NCBI RefSeq assembly: GCF_030348505.1
Contig: NZ_JAUCFJ010000002.1
Location: forward strand, 376,001 to 440,000
Length of the DNA: 64,000 nt
Origin: Lysinibacillus sp. G4S2
Lineage (GTDB): Bacteria > Bacillota > Bacilli > Bacillales_A > Planococcaceae
Reading direction: 5' to 3'
The notes below the pieces were generated by a model that was given only the letters and a program-made list of their open reading frames with translations, searched no databases and was not told the DNA's origin. Shown here in pieces: positions 35,654 through 45,107 of the stretch. The position numbers and the translations under genes were made by a program. How positions within the stretch are numbered: position 1 is the first letter of the stretch; each line of letters opens with the position of its first letter.

Positions 35654-35851
35654 TGTCATCACCTTTTCTTTCAATCTTCTGCTTCAATTATAAATTAATC
35701 ATTTTTGCTTCACAAATGGAATGCAATATAGTAAAATTAATTAAACATATCTGAAAGGTTGGTTTTAGTTATCGAAACCTCTATAGCTTAAATTATTTGC
35801 AATTACAAAAGGTGTAGTCATTAAAAACTTTAAAAAATTTTCAGATTAATG

Positions 35852-35884
35852 TTGACATTTTAATTGATAATGATTATCATTATC
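35852..35884 (+). promoter_or_regulatory. Fur-controlled promoter pointing right
   Basis: TTGACA (35852-35857), a 17-base spacer and TATCAT (35875-35880). GATAATGATTATCATTATC at 35866-35884, one base off the classic 19-bp Fur box, covers the spacer and -10 box, so iron-loaded Fur should block this promoter. Confidence 0.8.
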
Positions 35885-35886
35885 GT

Positions 35887-36050
35887 ATAAAGATTATTCC
35901 TCTTCTACAATACAGTGTAGGGAGGATGAACTTTAGCTACTTTTCTCCAGAAGTTTGCTAGTTCATGATAGACGCTCCTAAAACCCCCCTCATTTTTTGG
36001 GAACGTGAAATCTTCAGACGACTCATCCATTGTGATTGAGTCGTTTTTTG
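35887..36050 (+). ncRNA. Candidate Fur-regulated small RNA
   Basis: Transcription from the Fur-boxed promoter would start near 35887 and end at a terminator (CGACTCA / TGAGTCG, then TTTTTTG) at 36019-36049, giving about 163 bases. The only frame with a start is an 11-codon one whose GGAGG touches its ATG, a poor spacing. The transcript has exposed pyrimidine stretches (CCTCTTC near 35900, CTCCTAAAACCCCCCTC at 35976-35992), like the C-rich pairing segments of the Fur-controlled sRNA FsrA of Bacillus subtilis. Homology to FsrA is not shown. Confidence 0.5.
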
Positions 36051-36054
36051 GGGG

Positions 36055-36130
36055 ATTGAAACTGCAATTGTTCTGATAAAACGAGAGAATGTTCCGATAA
36101 ATGCCCAAAGTATTCCTATAAAAATGAAAT
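36055..36130. repeat. 21-bp period array, inverted TTTATCGGAAC type
   Basis: GATAAAACGAGAGAATGTTC, GATAAATGCCCAAAGTATTC and TATAAAAATGAAATCG are spaced 21 bp apart; the reverse complement matches the arrays at 2246 and 25570. Confidence 0.75.
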
Positions 36131-36317
36131 CGTCAACGTAACGTGGGGTGATTTCTGTTTCTGCTAGGTAAGAGTGCGCTGCAGGGGTCATCTGTGACGC
36201 TGATCCCCAAGGAGTCACCCAGCCTTCACTCCAATCAATGTATATATCGTTCCAAAAATTACAATTTAATATATAATACCCCTGAATGCATATAGTTGCA
36301 GGAAGGGGGATTATTTC
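36131..36317. other. Spacer with diverged mosaic-repeat end
   Basis: GTAACGTGGGGTGATTTCTG at about 36139 and GATCCCCAAGGAGTCACCCAG near 36202 resemble the mosaic repeat loosely. Ends with the AAGGGGGA ribosome site of the GNAT gene. Confidence 0.4.
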
Positions 36318-36806
36318 ATGTTTTCTATTAAAAACTTCGAAGGTAATGAAAACGAGTTTGAGTTCTTTCAAGATATGTTATATGAATCAATACACATTCC
36401 TGAAAATAAACCATCAAAAGAGGCATTGCTAAATTCGCCTGACATAAAGAAATATCATGAAGGTTGGGGGAAAGTGGGAGACAAAGCTTTGATTGCCTTC
36501 AACCGAGAAAATCAAATGATTGGTGCAGTCTGGTATAGATTATTTGATGAAACTAATAAAAGTTATGGTTACATTGATTGCAATACGCCTGAAATAGGAA
36601 TCGCTGTTTCGAAAGAGGTAAGAGGAAGGGGCTTGGGAACTTCACTTATGCTTAAAATAATTCAACAAGCAAAGGATGATGGATATCATACCCTTTCTCT
36701 TAGTGTAGACCTTGAAAATAGTTCTGCAATTAATATTTACAACAAATTAGGCTTTAAAGATTATGAAGTAGTAGGAACATCTAAAACAATGATTTTCAAA
36801 TTATAA
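36318..36806 (+). CDS. GNAT-family acetyltransferase
   Basis: A 162-residue single-domain GNAT: an N-terminal part with MLYESIHIPENKPSKE, strand EIGIAVSKEVRGRGLGTSLM with the R-G-x-G-L acetyl-CoA loop at about 97-108, and LSVDLENSSAINIYNKLGF as the C-terminal Asn/Tyr region. It transfers an acetyl group to an amine; the substrate is unknown. It stands alone between two repeat arrays. Start ATG 36318 has AAGGGGGA upstream. Confidence 0.85.
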   Translation: MFSIKNFEGNENEFEFFQDMLYESIHIPENKPSKEALLNSPDIKKYHEGWGKVGDKALIAFNRENQMIGAVWYRLFDETNKSYGYIDCNTPEIGIAVSKEVRGRGLGTSLMLKIIQQAKDDGYHTLSLSVDLENSSAINIYNKLGFKDYEVVGTSKTMIFKL

Positions 36807-36955
36807 GAAACTGCAATTGTTCCGATAAAATGAGATTATGTTCCGATAAATCTTCAAATCTTTTCGATAAAAATGAAATCCTCATCACAACGTGGGGGAG
36901 ATTATTGTTCCGATAAATGCCCAAAATAGTCCGATAAACTCCAAATTCCGCGAAA
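36805..36955. repeat. 21-bp period arrays, inverted TTTATCGGAAC type
   Basis: Two groups, 36818-36880 and 36900-36950, of CCGATAAA-led units at 21 bp, separated by a CCTCATCACAACGTGGGGGA segment like the mosaic-repeat end. Between convergent genes. Confidence 0.75.
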
Positions 36956-36980
36956 AAAGCAGCCCACTGTGTGCGGACTG

Positions 36981-37931
36981 CTATGAAGAGACAGCACTTT
37001 TTCTCCCTAGTATCATCGTGTAGTAACTATGTAATAGCATACCAACAATAATGACGCCTAGACCGGTAAGAGCAATTGGATCTGGGAATGCAATGCCGAG
37101 TAATAATACTTCACCAATAATGACAAAAAGTATTTCAGTGGATTGTGTTGCTTCAACTGCGGCAAGTTTGCCTTGATGATCGCGAACACGGTCAGTTGCA
37201 ATGAAAAATAAAGTTGTCGCGATGACACCAGAGCTTATACCTACAAGCAACGATTGCATCACTTGGCTGCTTGAAGGAAGCCCGACCGTCGCCAGTGCAT
37301 AAATGGCCATAATAATCCATGCGGGCATCGAGGCGATGGTCATGCCTAGTACGCGTTGAAATGTATCGATGCGTCCGCCGCAGATTTCCATCATTTTGCG
37401 GTTACCAAGAGGGTAGGCAAATGCTGCAACTACTACAGGTAAAATGCCAAGCATTAAACTTTTGAATGGAACGGACTGTGCCTGTGGTATTTGAATAAGA
37501 AAAATGCCGACTAAAATGACACATGAAATTAGTAATGAAATTAGCGGTATTTTTTGACGTACAGTTTTCCCAGCCACTACTGAAACAAATAGGGGGGCTA
37601 GTAATACGCCAGCGACAATTGTCAATTGCCACGTTCCAGAAACGAGCCAGCCTGGGCCGAATGCTGCTGCAAATGTTAGTGGTGCATAGAACAAAACGAA
37701 CCCAATAAAGCTCCAAAGCAGCCAAGGTACTGGTTGTGCTTTCATTTCATCTGATAGTTGGGAATAGCCTTTTCGATAAAAGACGATGGCAAGTAAAAAT
37801 GGAAGCATGAAGAAATAGCGCAGAGAGGCACTCCATAGCCAACTACCCCCTTGCATTTCCATTGCATGATTTAATATAAATGTAACAGCAAAAAATAGTG
37901 AGGCTAAAACGCCTAATGCAATCTCTTTCAT
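36981..37931 (-). CDS. EmrE-type multidrug-efflux family membrane protein (DMT superfamily)
   Basis: The 316-residue protein has ten hydrophobic segments, in the DMT layout of two five-helix halves, and the start MKEIALGVLASLFFAVTFIL followed by SGGSWLW-like residues typical of the Pfam 'EmrE' multidrug-resistance efflux family (PF13536). Actual substrates of this group are mostly unknown. ATG 37931 has a weak GAGGTGAA upstream. It lies downstream of pepT, with a terminator between. Confidence 0.75.
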   Translation of the reverse strand: MKEIALGVLASLFFAVTFILNHAMEMQGGSWLWSASLRYFFMLPFLLAIVFYRKGYSQLSDEMKAQPVPWLLWSFIGFVLFYAPLTFAAAFGPGWLVSGTWQLTIVAGVLLAPLFVSVVAGKTVRQKIPLISLLISCVILVGIFLIQIPQAQSVPFKSLMLGILPVVVAAFAYPLGNRKMMEICGGRIDTFQRVLGMTIASMPAWIIMAIYALATVGLPSSSQVMQSLLVGISSGVIATTLFFIATDRVRDHQGKLAAVEATQSTEILFVIIGEVLLLGIAFPDPIALTGLGVIIVGMLLHSYYTMILGRKSAVSS

Positions 37932-37990
37932 TAAAATTCACCTCAAAACCTTTTATTTAATTTGAAAATTCAGTTATTTATCTCAAAAAA

Positions 37991-38024
37991 ATTACGAAGA
38001 AGGGGCAGACCCTTCTTCGCAATT
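37991..38024 (-). terminator. Terminator of pepT
   Basis: Read leftward: ATTGCGAAGAAGGG / CCCTTCTTCGTAAT-type stem followed by TTTTTTGAG. Confidence 0.85.
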
Positions 38025-38025
38025 A

Positions 38026-39255
38026 CTATTTTGCTTGTTCTTCAAATAGCTGTACGATTTCAATAATAACTTGTGTTGCTTTTTCCATTGTTTCCGCAGA
38101 TACATATTCGAATTTACCGTGCATATTTTCGCCACCTGCAAAAATATTTGGTGTTGGTAAGCCCATGTAAGAAAGCTGTGAACCATCAGTACCGCCACGG
38201 ATTGGTAATGTAATTGGAGTAATATCTAACTTTTCCATTGCTATGCGTGCAATGTCAACGATTTCTTTTACAGGCTCAATTTTTTCGCCCATATTATAGT
38301 ATTGATCTTCAATTGTAATGCTTAAAGCATCTTCACCATATTGAGCTTTAATTTTTGCCGCAGCATCAAGCATTAATTGTTTTTTCGCCTCGAATTTTTG
38401 ACGGTCGTGGTCACGAACGATATAGGAAAGCTCAGTATGCTCGATAGCACCTTTAAAGCCCATTAAGTGAATGAAGCCCTCATAGCCATCTGTTTTTTCT
38501 GGTACTGCATCAGTAGGCATTTCATTTTGGAAGGCGATCGCCATTGTAATCGCATTGACCATTTTATTTTTTGCAGAACCAGGGTGTACACTCGTACCTG
38601 TTGTCACGACTTTTACACCTGCTGCATTAAAGCTTTCGTATTGTAGCTCGCCAAGAGGTCCGCCATCCATCGTATAAGCATATTCGGCTCCAAATGCAGC
38701 TACATCAAATTTGTGAGGGCCGCGGCCGATTTCTTCATCAGGCGTAAAGGCTACACGTAATTTACCATGTTTAATCGAAGGATTATTTACTAAGTATTCC
38801 ATGGCAGTCATAATTTCAGCGATACCAGCTTTATCGTCAGCGCCTAATAATGTCGTACCATCCGTTGTAATTAACGTTTGACCTACATAATTTTTTAGCT
38901 CAGGAAAATCTGTTGGCGACATCGCTAGATTTTCGTTTAGCTGAATATCTCCACCATCATAATTGTCAATGCGCTGTGGATTCACGTTTGTGCCAGTAAA
39001 ATCTGTTGTAGTGTCGACATGCGCTAAAAAACCAATAGTAGGCACATTTTTATCTGTATTTGCTTCTAGTGTTGCAAATAAATAACCATTTTCATCTAAT
39101 GTAATGTCAGTTAAGCCTATTGCAGCAAGTTCATCTTTTAGTACATGCAATAAGTCAAATTGTTTTTGTGTTGAAGGAGTTGTTTCGCTTGTGAAATCAG
39201 ATTGTGTATCAATTTTTGCATAACGAATTAAACGCTCGATTACTTGTTCTTTCAT
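38026..39255 (-). CDS. pepT: Peptidase T (tripeptide aminopeptidase)
   Basis: The 409-residue protein matches PepT in length and motifs: [17 protein letters not shown] (first His-Asp), [20 protein letters not shown] (bridging Asp), [10 protein letters not shown] (catalytic Glu pair), [27 protein letters not shown] and [20 protein letters not shown]. It is a cytoplasmic dizinc enzyme that frees the N-terminal residue of tripeptides. ATG 39255 has AGGAGGCC upstream. It is a single-gene unit with its own terminator. Confidence 0.95.
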   Translation of the reverse strand: MKEQVIERLIRYAKIDTQSDFTSETTPSTQKQFDLLHVLKDELAAIGLTDITLDENGYLFATLEANTDKNVPTIGFLAHVDTTTDFTGTNVNPQRIDNYDGGDIQLNENLAMSPTDFPELKNYVGQTLITTDGTTLLGADDKAGIAEIMTAMEYLVNNPSIKHGKLRVAFTPDEEIGRGPHKFDVAAFGAEYAYTMDGGPLGELQYESFNAAGVKVVTTGTSVHPGSAKNKMVNAITMAIAFQNEMPTDAVPEKTDGYEGFIHLMGFKGAIEHTELSYIVRDHDRQKFEAKKQLMLDAAAKIKAQYGEDALSITIEDQYYNMGEKIEPVKEIVDIARIAMEKLDITPITLPIRGGTDGSQLSYMGLPTPNIFAGGENMHGKFEYVSAETMEKATQVIIEIVQLFEEQAK

Positions 39256-39329
39256 AAGTATGGCCTCCTAATGTGTATGTGTAACTTCTTTAAGCCTTCG
39301 GACGCAATTATGCCGAGGCGTAATTGATA

Positions 39330-39980
39330 TTATTGTAACACTTTACTTCGGATTTCGGAATATTGAAGGATGCTTAACGCAATAAGTATTTGGGCGCTAT
39401 AATATGTCAGCATAATAAACTCGTGTGAAAATGGTAAAGGCATAACAAATTTATCAATAGCTAAATAGGAATCTGATGCGATAAATAGCATAGCTCCAAT
39501 TGTTGCAAGAGTGGAACCTGTTCGAATTGCAGTCCAACCCATCGTTAATATAACCGAAATATAGGCAATTACTGCGAAACCAAGAACGACCTCTCCTGAT
39601 GAAAACACTGTACCTACAATCCACACAGCCATGCTTCCTCCATAAACAAGTAATACAATCTTCGCCCAAGTGGGTACTTGTCGTTCATTCGTAGAAGAGA
39701 AGGCAAGGATATAAAAAATATGTCCGATTAAGAAACTTGTTAGCCCAACTAGAAACCACTGGAGCGTATAATCACCGACCATACAAAACACAAGTCCGAT
39801 GACAATCAGTAGTTGATATTTTTTAATGCCTAAATTTTTTGGAGTAGCCGCTAAAATAATGATTAAAAGCATTGGAATGACTTTAAAGACAAGTTTCAAG
39901 CTTTCTGCAATATGGGAAAAGAAAAAAATATAATAGAGGCCAAACAAAATAATGAATGGTATTAATATTTTTTTAGACAA
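39330..39980 (-). CDS. YhhN-family membrane protein (lysoplasmalogenase-like)
   Basis: A 216-residue protein with eight hydrophobic segments and the YhhN signature around SLKLVFKVIPMLLIII and FCMVGDYTLQW, then FIASDSYLAIDKF in the C-terminal half. Animal relatives (TMEM86) hydrolyse lysoplasmalogen; the bacterial role is less certain. The start is TTG at 39980 with GGAGCTGAG about 9 bases upstream. Confidence 0.8.
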   Translation of the reverse strand: MSKKILIPFIILFGLYYIFFFSHIAESLKLVFKVIPMLLIIILAATPKNLGIKKYQLLIVIGLVFCMVGDYTLQWFLVGLTSFLIGHIFYILAFSSTNERQVPTWAKIVLLVYGGSMAVWIVGTVFSSGEVVLGFAVIAYISVILTMGWTAIRTGSTLATIGAMLFIASDSYLAIDKFVMPLPFSHEFIMLTYYSAQILIALSILQYSEIRSKVLQ

Positions 39981-40145
39981 ACTTCTCAGCTCCTTTTCTT
40001 TAAAATTCTTTATCTGTGTTACAATTTCCTTTATACAAAGTTTTAGATGCTATATAAAGAGTTTACTATACGCATCTTATGTATGAAACTTTTTTGATAT
40101 GTAGCCGTAAATAAGTAGACAGTCAGCTAAGAGAGGGTGAACGAA
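39981..40145. other. Divergent promoter region
   Basis: Lies between the leftward YhhN gene and the rightward membrane protein gene; no frame of its own. Confidence 0.3.
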
Positions 40146-41837
40146 ATGACCAAGCTAATAGTAGCTTCGGCAATTATTGGACTAATTGCGAGTGTTTTAT
40201 TAACACCGCTTATAACGAAAAAGCGAGAAGACGGATCTAAAAAGGTAATTGGATACTTCTTTATAGGTGTATTTGTGCTAGGATTTTTAGCTACAGGTAT
40301 AACAGTATATGTGACAAAAATGGACGTAAACTGGCTTGCTTTTTGGCCAGCTATTATTCTATTAACATTAGGTGGTGCGCTTCTTGCAAGTGGCATTGAG
40401 AGAAAAATAAAAGGTGTTTTATTTTTAGCTAGTTTAGGTATTGCAGTGTATGTATTATCAGCACCTTTATGGAATGCTAACGAAAAATTCAAATCAGCTG
40501 ACATGAAGCAAGAGGTTGAAATAAAACCGTTTGATGAAACAAAAACGCCAGCTAGTGTGCCTCCTCAATTTGCGCGTAATAAGATGAAAAAAGCGTTCGG
40601 GCAAGTACCGAATACAAGTTATTATGAGTTAGGACGCCTACAAATTCAAAAAGTAAATGGCGAGTATGTTTATATAGCTCCAGTTGAGTTTTCAGGCTTT
40701 TTTAAATGGATGAATGGTGGGACGACACCTGGTTACTTTACCATGAGTGCAACGGATTCAGCGGATAATCCTAAATTTGTTGAGCAAGAAATGAAGTATG
40801 TTCCTTCTGCTTTCTTAAATGCAAATTTAGAGCGACATATACGTTTACAAAATCCTTACCTTATTTTTTACGGGGATGTACAGCTTGAAGTGGATGATGA
40901 AGGTAAGCCATATTACATCCAATCATACGGTGATTTTATTACAGGACGTAATGGCTTCGATGTAAAAGGGATAGTGCTTGTAGATGCGCTGACAGGAAAA
41001 TCTGAGGTGATTAAGCTAGCAGATGTCCCAGAGTTTATTGACGGAGCAGTTTCGCCTGAGACAGTAAGTTTACAAAATAGCTATTTCGGTAATTATGTTC
41101 ACGGATTTTGGAACAGTAGATTTGGTAAGAAAGATGTAAAACTTCCTTCTGATGAGGGAACAGAGTCAAATGTCAGCCCAATTTTTGACGAGAAAGGTGA
41201 TATGTATTATTTCACAGACTTTACGAGTCCTAAAGAGGGTGTCGATTCGATGCTTGGCTATTCATTAACAAATGCTCGAACAGGTGAAGCAACCTATTAT
41301 ACAGGAAATTTAGATTCTTCTTATATGGATTCACAAGGTAATTTGCAAATAATTGAGAAGAAATTTATCGAGAAAAAATGGACTGGGAAAATGCCAGTAT
41401 TGTATAACTTCTACGGTGAAGCTAGTTGGCTAACAGCGGTGCTTGATTCAAATGGTTTCTTACAAAATTATTTCATCGTGTCCGCGGCAAATCCTGAAAT
41501 TTCCGTTTATGCGCCAACTCCTAAAGAGGCATTAAAATTGTATAAAACTGCCTTAAGTCGAGGTGGCAATACGGTTGAAGGCAGCTCACATGCCGAAGAA
41601 AAAAATGCAAGTGGAAAGGTGCTTCGCGTATACAAAGAACGTCTCGGCGACTTTACAGTTGCATCATTTTTACTAGATAACGGAGAAAACTATGTAGTAA
41701 GTTCAGAAACAGAACCACTTGCAATTTATTTACAAGAAGGAGATGATGTAATTCTCACTTATGGTGACACAGGAGAGCAGTTCTTACCAGTTCGATCACT
41801 GATTATTAAAGGATTACAAGTAGAAGAAAAAAGATAA
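40146..41837 (+). CDS. Large membrane-anchored protein of unknown function
   Basis: A 563-residue protein with four N-terminal hydrophobic segments (about residues 5-22, 36-55, 64-82 and 91-110) and a 450-residue outside domain rich in beta structure, with LYNFYGEASWLTAVLDSNG and a C-terminal DDVILTYGDTGEQFLPV module. I recognise similar long proteins in Bacilli but no function. The ATG at 40146 has GAGAGGG about 9 bases upstream; the GTG at 40137 overlaps it. It stands alone with a strong terminator. Confidence 0.65.
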   Translation: MTKLIVASAIIGLIASVLLTPLITKKREDGSKKVIGYFFIGVFVLGFLATGITVYVTKMDVNWLAFWPAIILLTLGGALLASGIERKIKGVLFLASLGIAVYVLSAPLWNANEKFKSADMKQEVEIKPFDETKTPASVPPQFARNKMKKAFGQVPNTSYYELGRLQIQKVNGEYVYIAPVEFSGFFKWMNGGTTPGYFTMSATDSADNPKFVEQEMKYVPSAFLNANLERHIRLQNPYLIFYGDVQLEVDDEGKPYYIQSYGDFITGRNGFDVKGIVLVDALTGKSEVIKLADVPEFIDGAVSPETVSLQNSYFGNYVHGFWNSRFGKKDVKLPSDEGTESNVSPIFDEKGDMYYFTDFTSPKEGVDSMLGYSLTNARTGEATYYTGNLDSSYMDSQGNLQIIEKKFIEKKWTGKMPVLYNFYGEASWLTAVLDSNGFLQNYFIVSAANPEISVYAPTPKEALKLYKTALSRGGNTVEGSSHAEEKNASGKVLRVYKERLGDFTVASFLLDNGENYVVSSETEPLAIYLQEGDDVILTYGDTGEQFLPVRSLIIKGLQVEEKR

Positions 41838-41851
41838 TCTAAATCTAAAAC

Positions 41852-41899
41852 TAAAAGACGATCTAGTAGTACTGCGCTACGAAGATCGTCTTTTTTATG
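41852..41899. terminator. Terminator at convergent ends
   Basis: AAAAGACGATCT / AGATCGTCTTTTTT; T-rich on both strands, so it serves the genes on both sides. Confidence 0.85.
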
Positions 41900-42320
41900 T
41901 TGGTTGAGATTCCATATAGTGAAACATTTTTTCCTGGTGATTAGTATAAAGTGTCTTTGCATGATCATTTAATTCAAATATTTCATGTATGTACCCTTGA
42001 AGTAATGTATGTTCATACTCAAAAGAATAAGAGTTTTCGTTGTCTAAAATATGCGCTAATAAAAGGGTATGTAACACAACCACCTCTAGATTTTGCGTAT
42101 TTGTAATGAATTTTAAGTTGAGGATAGTAGTGTGGGCAACGAATTGATTGACATAATCAATAGCATTCTTATAAACAGTTAAGTCGATATGTGGCTCAAG
42201 TCGCTTTCTTAATAATGTGCAATCATTATTTAAATCTTGGATTTTAAAAAATAAACCTCTTACACTTCGCTTATGTTGTTGTTCTAAGATACGAGCAAGA
42301 TGTTTATTGGCATAGGACAT
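41895..42320 (-). CDS. Hypothetical helical protein
   Basis: A 141-residue, largely helical, soluble protein (ATG 42320, AAAAAGGAG upstream). Its content of Leu, His and Asn is high, and there is no known motif or signal peptide. I cannot assign a family. Convergent with the membrane protein gene to its left. Confidence 0.6.
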   Translation of the reverse strand: MSYANKHLARILEQQHKRSVRGLFFKIQDLNNDCTLLRKRLEPHIDLTVYKNAIDYVNQFVAHTTILNLKFITNTQNLEVVVLHTLLLAHILDNENSYSFEYEHTLLQGYIHEIFELNDHAKTLYTNHQEKMFHYMESQPT

Positions 42321-42464
42321 ATTTGCATAGCTCCTTTTTATATTGGTATCATCTATTAATAGTAATAGAATTGCTGGAAAAAGAAAGTGTCTTTTCGTTT
42401 AATTTATACCTAAATTTAACATACGGCTAAAGACAAAAATACTAGAATGGGGGCGTATATGAAA

Positions 42465-42500
42465 AAAGTGAAGTTACTATCATACGATAGTAACTCCACA
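42465..42500 (-). terminator. Terminator of the nitroreductase gene
   Basis: GAGTTACTATC / GATAGTAACTTC stem, read leftward, followed by ACTTTTTTC. Confidence 0.8.
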
Positions 42501-42507
42501 CAGAAAA

Positions 42508-43239
42508 TTATTTCCAATTGAAACCTTTTTTTGCTAAAAATTCATTGATATGAGGACGGCGTTGATCAATTAAAAAATCCGCCATTTGCTTAGTCCAGTT
42601 ATCAATTTTTCGATTTGATGAACGATTATTGTAGTATGTTTCCATTGTGTCGTTGTAAGCCGGTAAAAGCTCCTCGTATTTTTCTGCATTATATTCATTT
42701 TCATGTAATACTGCTGCAACCGGTAAACGAGGTTTTACTTCATTGCGACGAGCAGGAACCCCAATTGTTAAGCCGAATAGCGGGAATACATAATCAGGTA
42801 GATTGAATAATTCGCTTATTTCCTCAGGCTTATTACGCACTCCGCCAATATAACAAATACCATATCCCATAGACTCTGCCGCAATGACAAAGTTTTGCGC
42901 GAATAATGATACATCAGCTACTCCAACAAGTACGTTTTCTGCCGAATCCGCCACGATGTCTACACCTTCTAATTTGCCTGCAGTTTGAAGACGTTTGAAA
43001 TCTACACAGAAGACAAAGGCACCGCCAGAAGTTTCGTATTGACGGGGATTACCAGAGAGTAAACCTAATTTTTCCTTTTTCTCTTCATCTGTTACCCAAA
43101 TAACACTGTAAGCTTGTACAAAATGTGATGTAGCAGCCATTTGTGCAGTGGCAATTAATTCTTCAATAATTTCTTTTGAAATTTGATTTCCATCATAAAT
43201 ACGAACCGAAGAGTGGTTACGTAATAATTGTTTAACCAT
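42508..43239 (-). CDS. NfsA-type oxygen-insensitive NADPH nitroreductase
   Basis: A 243-residue flavoprotein: LLRNHSSVRIYDG at the N-terminus binds FMN, FVQAYSVIWVTD and FVFCVDFKRL follow, then MGYGICYIGGVRNKP and the long C-terminal helical end (NWTKQMADFLIDQRRP) that is typical of NfsA/NfrA1-type enzymes. It reduces nitro-compounds, quinones or flavin in the cytoplasm. ATG 43239 has AAAAGGAGA upstream. Single-gene unit. Confidence 0.88.
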   Translation of the reverse strand: MVKQLLRNHSSVRIYDGNQISKEIIEELIATAQMAATSHFVQAYSVIWVTDEEKKEKLGLLSGNPRQYETSGGAFVFCVDFKRLQTAGKLEGVDIVADSAENVLVGVADVSLFAQNFVIAAESMGYGICYIGGVRNKPEEISELFNLPDYVFPLFGLTIGVPARRNEVKPRLPVAAVLHENEYNAEKYEELLPAYNDTMETYYNNRSSNRKIDNWTKQMADFLIDQRRPHINEFLAKKGFNWK

Positions 43240-43522
43240 CTAAAAAATCTCCTTTTCCCCTTATATATCAAGAGCATATCACGCTTTTTCTTCAAAATCG
43301 AATTTATTAGATGTTGAAATTATTTGTGAGAAAAGTGCGAATGCATAATATTTCTCGTAAAATTAAATATTTCATTTGATATAGATTAAAAATTCTAAAT
43401 AATATAGAATTAAGTGTGAGTGGTTTATTTGTTTGGATTTACAATAAATGGATGTATATACCAAGTGGATTAAGCCTAGTAATCTAGTTGAACAAAAATA
43501 AAGTGGGATGGAGGAATAAGGG

Positions 43523-45043
43523 ATGGAAGAAAAGTTAGCGAAAAAGCTTCGTAATGAACAGCTACGGAGTAAGGTTGTAACAGCAGAAGAAGCAGCATCT
43601 TGGATTGAGGATGGTATGATACTTGGGATGAGCGGATTTACACGTGCTGGTGACGTTAAAGTGGTCCCTCTGGCACTTGTAGAGAAAGCTAAAAAAGAGA
43701 GCTTCAAGGTAGATGTATATACAGGTGCTTCGCTAGGTCCTGAAGTTGACCAATACTTAGCAGAAGCTGGCGTTATTCGTAAACGCGGGCCTTTCCAAGC
43801 AGATGCCGGTATTCGTAATAAAATCAATAGAGGTGAAATTACATTCGTTGATGCGCACCTTTCACATAATGCGGAACTAGTACGCCAAGGTATTATTGGG
43901 CCTATTGATTTTGCGATTATTGAAGCGGCTGCCATTACAGAAGACGGCTTACTAATTCCTACAACTTCAGTTGGTAACTCTCCGATTTTTGTGCAAGAGG
44001 CAGACCAAATAATCATAGAGTTGAACATAGCTCAGCTTGATGCATTAGAGGGTGTGCACGATATTTTTGTACCAGGACCACAGGGGAAACGTGATCCAAT
44101 TCAATTACAAGATGTATCGGATCGACTTGGCACAATTGGCATTCCACTAGACTTAGATAAAGTAAAAGGTATTGTTATTTCAGATATTTTAGATGCACCA
44201 TCCACAATCGTTCCTGCTGATGAAGAAACAGATATTATGGCCAACCATTTATTAAATTTCTTACGTGAGGAAATAAAAGTAGGTCGTTTAACGACGAGCT
44301 TACGACCAATCCAATCAGGTGTAGGTTCAGTAGCAAATGCTGTATTATTAGGCTTTAAAGATTCTGAGTTTGAGAACTTGGAAGTATATTCAGAAGTACT
44401 ACAAGATGCGGTATTTGAATTAATAGATGCAGGCAAGGTAAGCTTTGCATCTGCTACTTCTATTACTCTTTCCGAGGAAGTTGGAAACCGAGTTTATAGT
44501 AATTTTGAAAAATATGCAGATAAATTAGTATTACGTCCGCAAGAAATCTCTAACCAACCAGAAATCATTCGCCGACTCGGGTTAATTTCCGTTAATACGG
44601 CGCTTGAAGTAGATATTTACGGGAATGTGAATTCTACGCATGTTTCTGGCACAAGAATGATGAATGGAATCGGCGGTTCTGGAGACTTTGCGCGTAATGC
44701 ACGATTAGGTATTTTCGTCACAAAATCTTACGCAAAAGGCGGAAATATTTCTAGTATCGTCCCAATGGTATCCCATGTAGACCATACAGAACATGATGTA
44801 GACGTAATCGTAACAGAGCAGGGAGTAGCAGACTTGCGTGGGCTTGCGCCAAAAGAACGGGTTGCGCTTATTATCGATAACTGTGCACACCCAGAATATC
44901 ATGAACAATTATGGAAGTATTTTAACGATGCCAATGAAGCAACAGGTGGGCACCAAACGCCACACAATCTCGAAAAAGCACTTTCATGGCATGTAAATTA
45001 CGCAAAAAATGGGACGATGAAGGACCCTGCATTGTCGAAATAA
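43523..45043 (+). CDS. Acetyl-CoA hydrolase / succinyl-CoA:acetate CoA-transferase family
   Basis: A 506-residue member of the class I CoA-transferase group (AarC/Cat1/ScpC-like): GMILGMSGFTRAGDVKVVP at the start, LRPIQSGVGSVANAVLLGF, and NLEVYSEVLQDAVFELI where the catalytic Glu of AarC lies. Near the end are GIGGSGDFARNA and VTEQGVADLRGLAP. It moves CoA between acetate/propionate and succinate, or hydrolyses acetyl-CoA; sequence alone does not separate these. ATG 43523 has GGATGGAGGA upstream. Confidence 0.88.
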   Translation: MEEKLAKKLRNEQLRSKVVTAEEAASWIEDGMILGMSGFTRAGDVKVVPLALVEKAKKESFKVDVYTGASLGPEVDQYLAEAGVIRKRGPFQADAGIRNKINRGEITFVDAHLSHNAELVRQGIIGPIDFAIIEAAAITEDGLLIPTTSVGNSPIFVQEADQIIIELNIAQLDALEGVHDIFVPGPQGKRDPIQLQDVSDRLGTIGIPLDLDKVKGIVISDILDAPSTIVPADEETDIMANHLLNFLREEIKVGRLTTSLRPIQSGVGSVANAVLLGFKDSEFENLEVYSEVLQDAVFELIDAGKVSFASATSITLSEEVGNRVYSNFEKYADKLVLRPQEISNQPEIIRRLGLISVNTALEVDIYGNVNSTHVSGTRMMNGIGGSGDFARNARLGIFVTKSYAKGGNISSIVPMVSHVDHTEHDVDVIVTEQGVADLRGLAPKERVALIIDNCAHPEYHEQLWKYFNDANEATGGHQTPHNLEKALSWHVNYAKNGTMKDPALSK

Positions 45044-45053
45044 TAAATTGAAG

Positions 45054-45100
45054 AAAGCCTTGAAGGACAGTTGACTTGTTCCTTCAAGGCTTTTTTTAGC
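45054..45100 (+). terminator. Terminator after the CoA-transferase gene
   Basis: AAAGCCTTGAAGGA / TCCTTCAAGGCTTTTTTT stem. Confidence 0.9.
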
Positions 45101-45107
45101 TGTCAAA

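Noticed and set aside
35905-36371. Leftward frames opposite the Fur-controlled transcript and the GNAT start
   Set aside because: They have no ribosome site, cross a terminator and a 21-bp array, and resemble nothing.
43372-44028. Leftward 218-codon frame inside the CoA-transferase gene
   Set aside because: Antisense to a clear enzyme gene; no start site and no recognisable protein.
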